From positions 1,265,366 through 1,329,365 of the forward strand of contig NZ_JAMLJK010000001.1 in NCBI RefSeq assembly GCF_023700005.1: a stretch of DNA of 64,000 bases, read 5' to 3'. Every line of letters starts with the position of its first letter. Positions within the stretch are counted from its first letter, which is position 1. The DNA is from Larsenimonas rhizosphaerae (lineage in GTDB: Bacteria > Pseudomonadota > Gammaproteobacteria > Pseudomonadales > Halomonadaceae). The position numbers were made by a program, and so were the translations under genes. The notes beneath the pieces were generated by a model. That model was not told the DNA's origin. It saw nothing but the letters and a program-made list of their open reading frames with translations, and ran no database searches. Below are positions 18,209 to 27,575 of the stretch, piece by piece.

Positions 18209-20041
18209 ATGCTGCAACATATTCGAGACCGTGCCCAGGGCTGGATCGCCAAGGTGATCGTTGCCCTGATCGCTATTACCTTTACCTTTTTCGGGGTGGA
18301 GTCGATCGTCAGCGTTTTTACTCAGGACAGTAACGACGCTGCAACGGTCAATGGAGAGTCCATTTCAAAGCAGGCCGTCAATCTCCAGCTCCAGCGCGGC
18401 ATTCGTTCAGGGCAGATCCCCCCTGACCAGGAGGGGCAGGCGCGCTCACAGATTCTTGACCAGCTGATTACACGCTCCCTGTTGCGGCAGTATGCCGAAG
18501 AGCATGGTCTGGTCTTTACCCGTGCTCAGGCAGATCAGCTGATCGTGCAGTTGCCCGAGTTCCAGGACCAGAACAATCATTTTTCCAAGGAGCGCTTTGT
18601 TCAATCGCTCAACAATGCCGGTTTTTCTCCCGGTTCATTCAGGCGTCAGCTTGAAGATGACATGCTGATTACGCAGCTGCAGCAGGGACTGGCTGGTAGC
18701 AGCTTCGTTCTGCCCTCTGAGGTCAAGGCGGTGAGTGACCTGCAAAATCAGACCCGGACATTCCGCTATGCGCTGCTGGGGCCTGATGATCTGAATGCTC
18801 CGGTCAGCGTCAGTGACGAAGACATTACGGCCTACTACAAGGCACATCAGGATCAGTTCATGCGTCCGCAACAGGTCAGGCTCAATTACCTTCTGCTGGA
18901 CCGGGATGCACTGGCCTCGCGTCAGGACGTCAGTGATGACGCCCTTGAAAAGGCGTATCAGGCCCAGCGAAGCAAGGCTCCAAAACGTGTATCCGATATC
19001 GTGATCAGTATCAATGACGAGCGTACCGCTGAGCAGGCCCACGCCCTGGCTGATGACATTGAGAAAAAGCTCGCCGATGGCGGTGACTTTGCCGCGCTGG
19101 CGCGACAGTACTCCTCTGACAAGAGCAGTGCAGACAAGGGCGGTGATCTTGGCGTGATTACCGAGGGCATCTTCGGCGATACCTTTGACCGGACCGTGTC
19201 GTCTCTTTCGGAAGGTGACGTATCGGCACCGGTGAAGCTGGATAATGCCTACCATATCCTCAGGGTCACACATGTTGATATCGAGGATTTCGATAGCATG
19301 AAGGCAGCGCTGCGCAAGCAGGTGCAAAAGGATGAGGCTTCCTCTCGGTTCGATGAGCTGGCGCAGAAGCTCAAGGATGAAAGTTATTCTGCGCCTGACC
19401 TGAAAAGCGTGGCTGAGGCGCTGAGCCTGCCGCTGAAGCACAGTGAATGGCTGGGTCGAAACAACGATGATGCATTACTGGGCAATCAGGATGTCATGGA
19501 GGCTGCCTTCAGTCAGGATGTGCTGAACACGTCTGATATCAACCAGGGATACAACAGCGATGTAATCGAACTTGATGATGATCATCGTCTTGTCATTCGT
19601 GTTGCCGACTGGCGGCCGGAGGAAACCCTGCCGCAGTCGGATGTGGCCGGGCGTATTCGGACCATTCTGACACGGCAGCGTCAACAGGCCGCGTTGAAGG
19701 ATGAGGCTTCTCGCATGACAGCGTCTCTCAAGGCCGGCAAGCCTGTATCGTCAATCAACTGGCAGCAGGCAGACAGTGTCGGGCGTCAGAGCGATCAGGT
19801 GGATGATGGCGTGCTGAAGGCCGCCTTCACGCTACCTCACCCGGACAGCAATAGCACGGTGTATGCCCACCGGCCTGTTGGAGAGAGTCAGGTCATCATT
19901 GGTCTGTCAAAGGTAGGCTCCACGTCAGGCAGCGACAACAGCAATGATTTTACGCGTTCGATGGCCGAGCGTGTCATGACCCAGTCCATTGTGTCCGGAT
20001 TGACAGCATCACTTCGAGATAAGGCTGACATCACGAAATAA
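18209..20041 (+). CDS. ppiD: Periplasmic membrane-anchored chaperone PpiD
   Basis: Inner-membrane-anchored periplasmic folding factor near the Sec translocon. The 610-residue protein has one N-terminal transmembrane segment (residues about 14-33, IAKVIVALIAITFTFFGVE), a SurA-like chaperone region, and one parvulin-type domain at about 265-360 (FAALARQYSSDKSSADKGGDLG, then the AYHILRVTH strand). The length fits PpiD (about 620). The start ATG at 18209 matches the MLQ/MMDxIRxRAQG N-terminus of the family. TACAAT at 18165-18170 could be its -10. Confidence 0.95.
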   Translation: MLQHIRDRAQGWIAKVIVALIAITFTFFGVESIVSVFTQDSNDAATVNGESISKQAVNLQLQRGIRSGQIPPDQEGQARSQILDQLITRSLLRQYAEEHGLVFTRAQADQLIVQLPEFQDQNNHFSKERFVQSLNNAGFSPGSFRRQLEDDMLITQLQQGLAGSSFVLPSEVKAVSDLQNQTRTFRYALLGPDDLNAPVSVSDEDITAYYKAHQDQFMRPQQVRLNYLLLDRDALASRQDVSDDALEKAYQAQRSKAPKRVSDIVISINDERTAEQAHALADDIEKKLADGGDFAALARQYSSDKSSADKGGDLGVITEGIFGDTFDRTVSSLSEGDVSAPVKLDNAYHILRVTHVDIEDFDSMKAALRKQVQKDEASSRFDELAQKLKDESYSAPDLKSVAEALSLPLKHSEWLGRNNDDALLGNQDVMEAAFSQDVLNTSDINQGYNSDVIELDDDHRLVIRVADWRPEETLPQSDVAGRIRTILTRQRQQAALKDEASRMTASLKAGKPVSSINWQQADSVGRQSDQVDDGVLKAAFTLPHPDSNSTVYAHRPVGESQVIIGLSKVGSTSGSDNSNDFTRSMAERVMTQSIVSGLTASLRDKADITK

Positions 20042-20069
20042 ACGCGCTACGCTTGTTAGCACGCTAATG

Positions 20070-20090
20070 ACGGCGCCTTCGGGCGCCGTT
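20070..20090 (+). terminator. Stem-loop after ppiD
   Basis: ACGGCGCC, TTCG tetraloop, GGCGCCGT, then a short T-poor tail. A stable C(UUCG)G hairpin; probably a terminator. Confidence 0.55.
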
Positions 20091-20124
20091 ATCAGTCGTG
20101 TCTTATGAATAAGGAGTGTTCAGT

Positions 20125-21123
20125 ATGACAGTCAGCCGTTATTTCACGATTACCTCACGCCCTGAAGGCCTGCCTTCTCCGGATGTCTTTTCTCTTGAAG
20201 AAATGGAATTGCCGGCACTCGGGGATGGCGAACTGCATGTTCGAAATCTCTGGTTGTCGGTAGACCCGTACATGCGTAATCGCATGGATGGCGTCAAGAC
20301 CTATATCGAGCCGTTCGATCTGAATGCGCCGCTGGAAGGGGCCGCGCTGGGCGAGGTAGTTGAATCCCGCGATGAGCGGTTCAAGCCCGGTGACAAGGTT
20401 CGTCACATGGCTGGCTGGCGTGATGAGGCCCATGTCAGTGCCGACAGCGTAGAGCGCCTGCCTGACCTGGATGTACCGTTGCAGACCTATCTGGGGGTTT
20501 TAGGCATGCCGGGCATGACGGCATGGACCGGCTTGAATACCATTGCCGGCCTTGGCAGTGATGATACGGTGCTGGTATCTGCTGCAAGCGGTGCAGTAGG
20601 CTCTCTGGCCGTGCAGCTGGCACATCAGAAGGGATGTCGGGTGGTTGGTACGGCAGGCTCGGATGAAAAGTGTGACTGGCTGAAATCCCTTGGGGTTTCA
20701 CCGGTCAATCATCATCAGTCCGCCGAGGCGCTGACAAAGGCCATCAAGGCCGCGGCCCCACAGGGTATCGACGTCTATTTTGAAAACGTGGGCGGCCCGA
20801 TGCTGGATGCCGGTCTGGCTTCCATGAACGATTATGGCCGTATCGCGGTATGCGGCATGATCTCTCGTTACAACAGTGCCAGTACTGAAGGCCCGGCCAA
20901 TATTGCAATGGTATTGACCAAGCGCATGCGGATGCAGGGCTTTATCGTGCTGGAGCACTGGGCCGACTATCAGAAGTTCATCGAAGAAGCCGGGCCGCTG
21001 GTTGCTGCCGGCAAGGTCGAGTATCAGGAAAGTGTCTTCGATGGGCTTGAAGCTACCCCGGAAGCCTTTCTGTCCCTGTTTGAAAGTGGCACCTATGCCG
21101 GCAAGCGGCTGGTAAGGCTCTAG
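20125..21123 (+). CDS. NADP-dependent alkenal/curcumin-type reductase (zinc-free MDR family)
   Basis: Medium-chain reductase without the zinc ligands of alcohol dehydrogenase; relatives (CurA, prostaglandin reductase) reduce alpha,beta-unsaturated carbonyls with NADPH. The 332-residue protein shows LSVDPYMRNRM near 50, GAVGSLAVQLAHQKG (Rossmann loop AASGAVGS) near 155, and the YFENVGGPMLDA motif. The ATG at 20125 follows AAGGAG with 8 bases of spacing; a GTG at 20116 overlaps that site and is rejected. Substrate is unknown. Likely monocistronic. Confidence 0.88.
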   Translation: MTVSRYFTITSRPEGLPSPDVFSLEEMELPALGDGELHVRNLWLSVDPYMRNRMDGVKTYIEPFDLNAPLEGAALGEVVESRDERFKPGDKVRHMAGWRDEAHVSADSVERLPDLDVPLQTYLGVLGMPGMTAWTGLNTIAGLGSDDTVLVSAASGAVGSLAVQLAHQKGCRVVGTAGSDEKCDWLKSLGVSPVNHHQSAEALTKAIKAAAPQGIDVYFENVGGPMLDAGLASMNDYGRIAVCGMISRYNSASTEGPANIAMVLTKRMRMQGFIVLEHWADYQKFIEEAGPLVAAGKVEYQESVFDGLEATPEAFLSLFESGTYAGKRLVRL

Positions 21124-21157
21124 GCTGAAAATGACCTGGTATCGCCCTCCGGCGGTA

Positions 21158-21406
21158 TCAGGTCATGTCTTCGAGTTCAGTGATCAGAAACATCGCATCT
21201 TCCCGATTCTTTCCGCATACCTCAACATCAAAGTCGAAACGGTGGCAGACATCCGGACGCTCGGGGTCGCCAAACAGACGACATAGATTGCTCTCATCAA
21301 GTTGAACGCATCGTACGCCCGCTGGCTTGCCTCGGGGCATTCCCGGAATGGGGCTTGAGATGGAAGGCGCGATACAGCAGGCGCCGCATCCGGCTCGGCA
21401 GGTCAT
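21158..21406 (-). CDS. YkgJ-family Cys-cluster protein
   Basis: An 82-residue protein with CRAGCGACC at the N-terminus, then C33 (VRCVQL), NLCRLFG, PDVCHRF and EVCG, the spacing of the YkgJ / UPF0153 zinc- or iron-binding family. Function is not known. It faces the reductase gene convergently and lies 25 bases downstream of the mechanosensitive channel gene on the same strand, so the two may be co-transcribed. Confidence 0.85.
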   Translation of the reverse strand: MTCRAGCGACCIAPSISSPIPGMPRGKPAGVRCVQLDESNLCRLFGDPERPDVCHRFDFDVEVCGKNREDAMFLITELEDMT

Positions 21407-21431
21407 GGCACACTCGATCTATGAAAGGGCG

Positions 21432-22790
21432 CTATTCTCCCTGTGATGCAGGGGCGGTTGCAACTGTGTGATCATGCAGAAACGAGCCTTCAGCAGAACG
21501 GGGTGTTGTCGCCTGTCCAATACGCACCCGTGGCAGGGCCTCGGGATAGTGTGTAGCAATGTACTTGATCAGTCCCTCGCGCATTTCACAACGAAGATCA
21601 AAGGTGTCAGGCCCGCCACGGGCACTGACAAGAACACGTAGCTGCATGTTGTGCTCGGTCATTTCCAGCAGTTGCACCTTGCAGACCTTGCCGCTCCAGC
21701 GGGGTGATGCCTGAGCAATTCGGTCGGCCTCCGCTTGGAGTTCATCCAGTGGCAGACAAAAGTCCGCATAAAGAATCACCGACCCGATCAGGTCATTACT
21801 GGTGCGTGTCCAGTTTTCGAAGGGGTGATCAATGAAATAGTTGATCGGCAGCACCAGACGTCGCCAGTCCCACAACCGAATGACCACATATGTCAGCGTG
21901 AGCTCCTCGACCCATCCCCATTCGCCTTCAACAATAACGGCATCATCAATCTTGATGGGCTGCGTCAATGCGATCTGTATGCCGGCAAACAGGTTGCCGA
22001 ATACTTTCTGGGCCGCAAAACCCAGCACCACGCCGAGAATCCCGGCAGAAGCCAGTATGCTGGCACCAAGCTGGCGAACCTTGTCAAAGACCATCAGCAT
22101 CGATGCAATCGCCAGCATGATGATGAGGAAGTTGACCAGTTTACGCAGCACCATGATTTGAGTGTGAACCCGCCGGGCCACCAGATTATTGGCCACATCC
22201 ATGCGGTACCGTTCGCTGAGTACTCGCTCTGTCATGTTGACACCATGCACCATGATGCCGGCGATACTGGTAATCAGCAGCAGGCTGGCAATGTTGTGCA
22301 GTACGCTGTCTATTCTGGCCGAGCTGATGAACAGCGGAAACAATGAAAACAGTAACAACACTGGTGCCAGAGCACTCAGGCTACGTACTATCAGCGGCAG
22401 CAGGTAGCGCTCAAGGTGGTTGTCACGCTGGTCGGCCCAGCGGTCCATGACCCGGATGATGCGGCGAGTCACTCGAAAGAGTAGCCACACTGCAATGAGT
22501 GCTGCCCCCATGTGGGCGATCAACAGGATGGAGGCCTGCCAGGCCAGCTGGGTGGGGACGGCAAAGTGAAGGGCACTCAGCAGGCCATACCACCAGACAA
22601 GGGTTATCAGCGGAGGGTGAACGGCCGCGATTGCAACGCCTGGCAATCGCGTACGCTCATCAAAAAGTCGACACAGGAGGGCTCTGATCATCCCAAGCAT
22701 CACCTGGAGTGCCAGAGCCAGAGCCAGTGCTGCCAGAGACAGCGTCCATCGGGGCAGGGTGTTGATCCACATCCATAACGGGTCGAGCAT
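21432..22790 (-). CDS. MscS-family mechanosensitive ion channel
   Basis: A 452-residue inner-membrane protein with about five hydrophobic segments, then the conserved MscS pore helix and beta domain: LGASILASAGILGVVLGFAAQ (pore-lining Gly/Ala), NLFAGIQIALTQPIKIDDAV and the GxVEEIxxxxT-like GWVEELTLTYVVIRLWD. It probably gates on membrane tension during hypo-osmotic shock, a plausible need for a halophile (inference). The start at 22790 follows AGAGG; a GTG extension to 22814 is less likely. Confidence 0.9.
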   Translation of the reverse strand: MLDPLWMWINTLPRWTLSLAALALALALQVMLGMIRALLCRLFDERTRLPGVAIAAVHPPLITLVWWYGLLSALHFAVPTQLAWQASILLIAHMGAALIAVWLLFRVTRRIIRVMDRWADQRDNHLERYLLPLIVRSLSALAPVLLLFSLFPLFISSARIDSVLHNIASLLLITSIAGIMVHGVNMTERVLSERYRMDVANNLVARRVHTQIMVLRKLVNFLIIMLAIASMLMVFDKVRQLGASILASAGILGVVLGFAAQKVFGNLFAGIQIALTQPIKIDDAVIVEGEWGWVEELTLTYVVIRLWDWRRLVLPINYFIDHPFENWTRTSNDLIGSVILYADFCLPLDELQAEADRIAQASPRWSGKVCKVQLLEMTEHNMQLRVLVSARGGPDTFDLRCEMREGLIKYIATHYPEALPRVRIGQATTPRSAEGSFLHDHTVATAPASQGE

Positions 22791-22861
22791 GACATTGCCT
22801 CTGTCGGAGAACACTGGTCATCAGCATAGGCAATATATCGACCTTCGTCGGGTGCGGGTCG

Positions 22862-23701
22862 TTAGAGGGTATGCTCCGCTTCAGCCACGGCGCCCTTGCC
22901 GATGCCTTCAAAGGCCTGAACACGAATGTGTCCTCCATGCAGCGCAGCGATGCGGTCAGCCAGCCATCGGGCAATATTTTCAACGGTACTGGTCATGGGC
23001 ATGATCATGACCCGTTCACGGGGGAGCTTGATCCGAAAATGTCCTTGAGCCGAGGTATAGGCGACACGGCAAAAATCGTCTTCAGGCTGAATGACATCTG
23101 CCTGGTCGGCCAGATAGATATCCTGTAGTCCATGTGCCCATTGCAGGGACAGTTCATTATCCAGCTCACCATCCCGCCAGACATAAAAGCGCGAGCGATG
23201 ACCATGGGCAATGCGCTGACAGTTTCCCGCGTGCTGTTTGAGGCCGTGGGTGTAGGTATAGTGAGCGCTGTCGATCTGCTCTTCCGCCAGATGAATATCA
23301 ATGGCGGTGACCCGTGCCGGTGGCCGTTTCATCAGCTGCTCGGAAATATACTCGCCCAGCCTGGCAGTGGTAATGGCGGGCCAGGGCAGTAGAGTGAAGG
23401 CCTGGCGGGGTGCCCGAACCTCCATGGGCCAAGGGTGGGTTGTCTGCACGCAAAGACCTTCTGCACATTCACTCACGACCACACCCGGTGCCAGTGTCGG
23501 GACCAGCAACGTGTGGTCGGATTCTCCGTCAATGTGGCGCTTTACCCATGGTTTGACTTCACCGAAGTCAAACAGCATGCCGTCATCGCCAAGCTCGCCA
23601 TCCAGGGTGACATCCACGTGCCAGCTTGCGCCCACCAGCCCCCGTTCGTTGTCCCAGAAGGAAGCGTCAAGCTGGGTCAGTGCGTTGACAAAAAGAGTCA
23701 T
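22862..23701 (-). CDS. queD: 6-carboxytetrahydropterin synthase-like protein, two-domain form
   Basis: Makes 6-carboxytetrahydropterin from dihydroneopterin triphosphate on the way to preQ0. The 279-residue length is about twice E. coli QueD (121): it looks like two tandem T-folds. The C-terminal half (about 140-279) has the active-site set (AHYTYTHGLKQ, then CQRIAHGH with Cys and zinc His residues, and a closing EGIGKGA Glu). The N-terminal half keeps MLFDFGEVK and SDHTLL but lacks the HGH zinc motif (GASWHV instead). ATG at 23701 overlaps the queE stop as TGATG, implying translational coupling. Last gene of queC-queE-queD. Confidence 0.88.
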   Translation of the reverse strand: MTLFVNALTQLDASFWDNERGLVGASWHVDVTLDGELGDDGMLFDFGEVKPWVKRHIDGESDHTLLVPTLAPGVVVSECAEGLCVQTTHPWPMEVRAPRQAFTLLPWPAITTARLGEYISEQLMKRPPARVTAIDIHLAEEQIDSAHYTYTHGLKQHAGNCQRIAHGHRSRFYVWRDGELDNELSLQWAHGLQDIYLADQADVIQPEDDFCRVAYTSAQGHFRIKLPRERVMIMPMTSTVENIARWLADRIAALHGGHIRVQAFEGIGKGAVAEAEHTL

Positions 23702-24339
23702 CAATCAATTCCTGTAATCTTGTGCGTCTGCAGTGACAGGCTCCATCGGGGGTGAGCCATGCAATAGGCCAGTGTCTGCTGTACCGTCGAGCCGTCGTGG
23801 CCGGCGGGAGACAAGTCCATGGGCTGCAGGTAGTAATGTTCGAAATCGGTATCAATGAACCGTTCCGGGGGCGCGTCGCTCTGCGGGTAGACCAGCTTGA
23901 GCTCCTGGCCCGAACGCTGCTTGAGAGGCGCACGTCCCTTGGGGCTGACGCACAGCCAATCGATGCCGTCAGGGGCTTCAATCGTGCCATTGGTTTCCAC
24001 GGCAATCATGAATCCTCTCGCATGCATGGCATCGATCAATGGCGTATCCAGTTGCAGCAGGGGTTCGCCACCGGTAAACACCACCAGAGGCTTGCCTTCC
24101 GGACCGGGCCAGAAGGCGGCCACGTGAGCAGCCAGAGCGTCTGCCGTTTTGAACCTGCCGCCGTTCTGACCATCCGTGCCGATGAAATCGGTATCACAGA
24201 AGGTACAAATGCTGGTGGATCGATCCTGCTCCCGGCCTGACCACAGATTGCAGCCGGTAAAACGGCAGAACACAGCCGGCCGGCCTGCCTGGCCACCTTC
24301 GCCCTGCAGGGTATAAAAGGCTTCCTTTACGCTATACAT
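23701..24339 (-). CDS. queE: 7-carboxy-7-deazaguanine synthase (radical SAM)
   Basis: Converts 6-carboxytetrahydropterin to 7-carboxy-7-deazaguanine. The 212-residue protein starts MYSVKEAFYTLQGEGG and has FTGCNLWSGRE followed by CTFCD. The first cluster cysteine is separated from the CxxC pair by an insertion, the non-standard CX14CX2C arrangement of QueE. VFTGGEPLLQ (SAM-binding GGEP) follows. It begins 2 bases after queC and overlaps queD by one base. Confidence 0.95.
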   Translation of the reverse strand: MYSVKEAFYTLQGEGGQAGRPAVFCRFTGCNLWSGREQDRSTSICTFCDTDFIGTDGQNGGRFKTADALAAHVAAFWPGPEGKPLVVFTGGEPLLQLDTPLIDAMHARGFMIAVETNGTIEAPDGIDWLCVSPKGRAPLKQRSGQELKLVYPQSDAPPERFIDTDFEHYYLQPMDLSPAGHDGSTVQQTLAYCMAHPRWSLSLQTHKITGID

Positions 24340-24341
24340 CT

Positions 24342-25016
24342 TCAGACCTCCGGCCGTGCCTTGTAGGACAGCGGGTCGGTCATGCCATGTGCGGCAAAGG
24401 CGGCAAGGCGTTCACGGCAGCTGCCACACTCGCCACAGGCCAGGTCCTGGCCGAGATAGCAGGTCCAGCTGTTGATGTAGTCAAGCCCCATGGACAGCCC
24501 TTCCGCCAGAATGTCGGTCTTGGAGGCATGCAGATAAGGGGCCCGGATATCAACAGGTGTGTAATTGGCGATGGCGGCCACATCATTCATGCGCTGGACA
24601 AACTCGGGGCGGCAGTCGGGGTAGATCGCGTGATCTCCACCGTGGGCACCGTAAAAGCACACCGATGCCTCGATGTTGACGGCATGACCGATCGCCAGAG
24701 ACAACAGAATCATGTTGCGGTTGGGTACCACCGTGGCCTTCATGTTGTCTTCTGCGTAATCGGCACGTGGCATCGCCTGACGTTCATCCGTCAGTGCGCT
24801 GGCGCCAATCAGCCCATGGATGGCGCGAATGTCCACGACCTGATGCGGCAGGTCCAGATGGCGGCATACGTTGGCGGCAACATCCAGCTCTTTGGCATGG
24901 CGCTGACCGTAGTGAAAGGACAGGGCGTGTACGTCGTAGCCCGCATTGAGGGCGCGATGCAATACGGTATAGGAATCCATTCCACCGGAATAGATAACAA
25001 CGGCTTTTTCAGACAT
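24342..25016 (-). CDS. queC: 7-cyano-7-deazaguanine (preQ0) synthase
   Basis: ATP-dependent enzyme that turns 7-carboxy-7-deazaguanine into preQ0, the precursor of queuosine in tRNA. The 224-residue protein shows the PP-loop [15 protein letters not shown] at the N-terminus, [19 protein letters not shown] and a zinc site in [19 protein letters not shown]. The start at 25016 is chosen from alignment with the family; the ribosome binding site is weak (AAAGAAATTC). First gene of the que operon; no preQ1 riboswitch could be recognised in the 140 bases upstream. Confidence 0.95.
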   Translation of the reverse strand: MSEKAVVIYSGGMDSYTVLHRALNAGYDVHALSFHYGQRHAKELDVAANVCRHLDLPHQVVDIRAIHGLIGASALTDERQAMPRADYAEDNMKATVVPNRNMILLSLAIGHAVNIEASVCFYGAHGGDHAIYPDCRPEFVQRMNDVAAIANYTPVDIRAPYLHASKTDILAEGLSMGLDYINSWTCYLGQDLACGECGSCRERLAAFAAHGMTDPLSYKARPEV

Positions 25017-25156
25017 GACGGAGAATTTCTTTATCCGATAAGTGATCGGCATCCGGGATCCGGTCCGGAAGCATGGTGACTGGTGTCGAAATCACGAACT
25101 ATTTCGAGCCGGCAAGTGTAAAGGCTGTCGTACCAAAGCGCCAGTAGTGCGGTCGC

Positions 25157-25678
25157 CTAGAGCGTGGCTGCGGCGCGTGCTGCCTGGTCATAAAGTCCGG
25201 ACAGGGTGCGCAGCAGCCCGGCTGCGCGATGGATTTCCTCTCGGTCAAGGCCCAGCTGTTCAAAGGATTCAATCAGACAGGCTTCACGAATCCGACCGTA
25301 TTGGCGGCAGGCATCCCGTCCTCGCTCTGTCGACAGGTAGAAACTTTCCTTGCCGCGCTTTTCGACGGCCACCAGATTGAACCCGACAAGCTTTTTCAGG
25401 GCATAGGTAACGGTGTGACTGTCCTCGATGTTGAGCACAAGGCACAGGTCATTGGCGCGCTTGGCCCGTTGACGGTGATTGACGCTGTTGAGCACCAGTA
25501 CTTCCAGTGTGCTCAGCTCTCCAAAGCCGGTGGCATTCATGCAACGGACGACCCATCGATTGAAGGCATTGCTTGAGACCATCAGGCCATATTCAAATTC
25601 CGAGAGTTCACTGGCCTTGTGAGAGAGATGATCAGACGACACGATCGAGCTGGATGATGCAGTCTCGGGTTCACTCAT
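25157..25678 (-). CDS. MarR-like winged-helix regulator
   Basis: A 173-residue predicted DNA-binding protein: a helical N-terminal dimerisation region, a winged helix at about 55-125 (LSTLEVLVLNSVNH, then SHTVTYALKKLVGFNLV as recognition helix, and VEKRGKESFYLS as wing), and a C-terminal helix. Its ATG overlaps the dctM stop as TGATG, so it is the coupled last gene of the TRAP operon. By context it probably senses the transported substrate and acts at the palindrome at 28633-28661 (inference). Confidence 0.82.
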   Translation of the reverse strand: MSEPETASSSSIVSSDHLSHKASELSEFEYGLMVSSNAFNRWVVRCMNATGFGELSTLEVLVLNSVNHRQRAKRANDLCLVLNIEDSHTVTYALKKLVGFNLVAVEKRGKESFYLSTERGRDACRQYGRIREACLIESFEQLGLDREEIHRAAGLLRTLSGLYDQAARAAATL

Positions 25679-26976
25679 CAGGTATTTCCCATCATGGAGG
25701 GCAGAAGGGTTGCGATGCCTGGAAAAAGGGACAGCAGAACAATCCCGACCAGCATCAGGAGGAAAAAGGGCAAGGTTGCCCTGGCAATATCGAGCAGGTC
25801 TCTTCCGGTCATGCCCTGAATGACAAACAGATTGAACCCTACCGGCGGTGTAATCTGCGACATCTCGACCACGATGACCAGATAGATACCAAACCAGATC
25901 AGGTCAAATCCGGCAGCCTCTACCATGGGCATGACGATGGAAGTGGTTAATACCACCACTGAAATGCCATCAAGAAAACACCCGAGGGCAACAAAGAACA
26001 GTGTCAGAACCACCAGAAGGATGGCCGGTGGCAGATTCATTGCAGCAATCCACTGCGCCAGCTGGCCTGGCAGTTGCGTAAAGCCCATGGCGGTAGTCAG
26101 GAAGGAAGCGCCTGCCAGGATCAGGGCGATCATGCTGGATGTCTGAATCGCTCCGAAAAGTGATTCCCTGAAGGCGGTCATGTCAAGCCCGGCATTGAGC
26201 CTGGCGATGATCAATGACAGTACGACACCAATGGTTGCGGCTTCCGTTGGCGAGGCCAGACCACCGTAGATCGAGCCGATAACGCCTGTGATCAGCAAAA
26301 GCAGGGGGAGAATACGGCCGGTTTCACGTAGCCGCTGCCTTAGCGGCAACGGTGCATCAGCCTCCGGCATGCGGGTTGGATGACGCCATGACCACAGCAT
26401 TAGATAGCCAACAAACAGCGCCATCAGCATCAACCCCGGCAAGATACCGGCCATGAACAGGCGAGCAATGGATTGCTCGGTCGCAATGCCGTATACGATC
26501 AGGATGATGGACGGGGGGATCAGCAGGCCCAGCGTGGCCGAGCTGGCCAGCGTGCCGATCGCAAGCCGAGTGTCATAGCCACGTCGTTCAAGCTCGGGCA
26601 GTGTCATGCGGCCTACCGTTGCACAGGTAGCTGCGGATGAGCCGGATACGGCCGCAAAGAGGCCGCTGCCGAAGATGTTGGTATGCAGCAGGCGGCCCGG
26701 CAGTTTGTCGAGCCAGGGCGCGAGCGCCTTGAACAGGTCATCAGCCAGCCCGGAACGAAACAGGATTTCTCCCATCCAGATGAACATCGGCAGTGCGGTA
26801 AGCTCCCATCCGTAACTGGCGCTCCAGATATCAGAGCCGAAAATCGGGCCTGGCGGCAGGCCGGTGAACCCATCAATGGCGATATAGCCCAGCGCCATCA
26901 GGGAGAAGGCGACCCATAACCCGCCGCCCAGCAACAGGACCAGGGCAATGGTCAGGGTGATGGCCAGAGTAAGCAT
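25678..26976 (-). CDS. dctM: TRAP transporter large permease, DctM family
   Basis: The 432-residue, very hydrophobic subunit (about 12 membrane segments) that moves substrate using the sodium gradient. Family marks are GLPPGPIFGSDIW, LTALPMFIWMGEIL, SGSSAATCATVGRMTLPEL, and TLGLLIPPSIILIVYG, typical of DctM. Lies between dctQ (15-base gap) and the MarR-like gene (1-base overlap). Confidence 0.95.
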   Translation of the reverse strand: MLTLAITLTIALVLLLGGGLWVAFSLMALGYIAIDGFTGLPPGPIFGSDIWSASYGWELTALPMFIWMGEILFRSGLADDLFKALAPWLDKLPGRLLHTNIFGSGLFAAVSGSSAATCATVGRMTLPELERRGYDTRLAIGTLASSATLGLLIPPSIILIVYGIATEQSIARLFMAGILPGLMLMALFVGYLMLWSWRHPTRMPEADAPLPLRQRLRETGRILPLLLLITGVIGSIYGGLASPTEAATIGVVLSLIIARLNAGLDMTAFRESLFGAIQTSSMIALILAGASFLTTAMGFTQLPGQLAQWIAAMNLPPAILLVVLTLFFVALGCFLDGISVVVLTTSIVMPMVEAAGFDLIWFGIYLVIVVEMSQITPPVGFNLFVIQGMTGRDLLDIARATLPFFLLMLVGIVLLSLFPGIATLLPSMMGNT

Positions 26977-26991
26977 GGCAAACCTCGGAAG

Positions 26992-27555
26992 TCAGTCGCC
27001 GTGGCGAGGTGAGGGATCAGTAGCAGGAAACAGCCGGGACGGATTGGATATGGCCAGCACAAGCGTGGATATCCAAGCTTCCAGCAACGCCAGTGTCAGC
27101 AGGGCAATGCCTGTCAGCAACACGGCCTGTGGGTACATCAGCGGAACCGCGGCCATGCCATAGGACACTTCATCATAAGCGTGACTATCCAGGACCAGCG
27201 CAGCCAGCTGCCACCCCAGAACGAGTGTCAACGCCAGGGCGATGGTCAGCATGATGACTTCCAGAAGGGCACGAGGCCGGACGGGAATGCGGTCGGTCAG
27301 CAGGGTGACGCGGATATGGCCCCCTTTGGTGAAGGTGTAGGCCGTGCCCAGAAATGTCGCGCCAACCAGCAGAAAGCCGGCTATTTCAGACATGCCACTG
27401 ATCGATAGCCCGAGGGCGTCGTACCCGAACAGAACCAGTATCCTGTCCAGTACACGCCCCAGTACCTGCAGCATGATCAGTAGCGTGATGGCCATCATGG
27501 CGAGGCCGGCAAGCCAGGCCCCGCCACGGTACAGTGGCATCAGGTAAAAGCGCAT
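26992..27555 (-). CDS. dctQ: TRAP transporter small permease, DctQ family
   Basis: A 187-residue protein with four predicted membrane segments and the DctQ-type segment GMSEIAGFLLVGATFLGTAYTF (start of the second helix) followed by GGHIRVTLLTDR. It pairs with DctM in the membrane. Second gene of dctP-dctQ-dctM-marR, 20 bases after dctP. Confidence 0.92.
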   Translation of the reverse strand: MRFYLMPLYRGGAWLAGLAMMAITLLIMLQVLGRVLDRILVLFGYDALGLSISGMSEIAGFLLVGATFLGTAYTFTKGGHIRVTLLTDRIPVRPRALLEVIMLTIALALTLVLGWQLAALVLDSHAYDEVSYGMAAVPLMYPQAVLLTGIALLTLALLEAWISTLVLAISNPSRLFPATDPSPRHGD

Positions 27556-27575
27556 AACCCGTCTCCCTTCAGGGC

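Noticed and set aside
25017-25156. Possible preQ1 riboswitch before queC
   Set aside because: I could not find the conserved stem, the A-rich tail or the pairing expected of known preQ1 classes.
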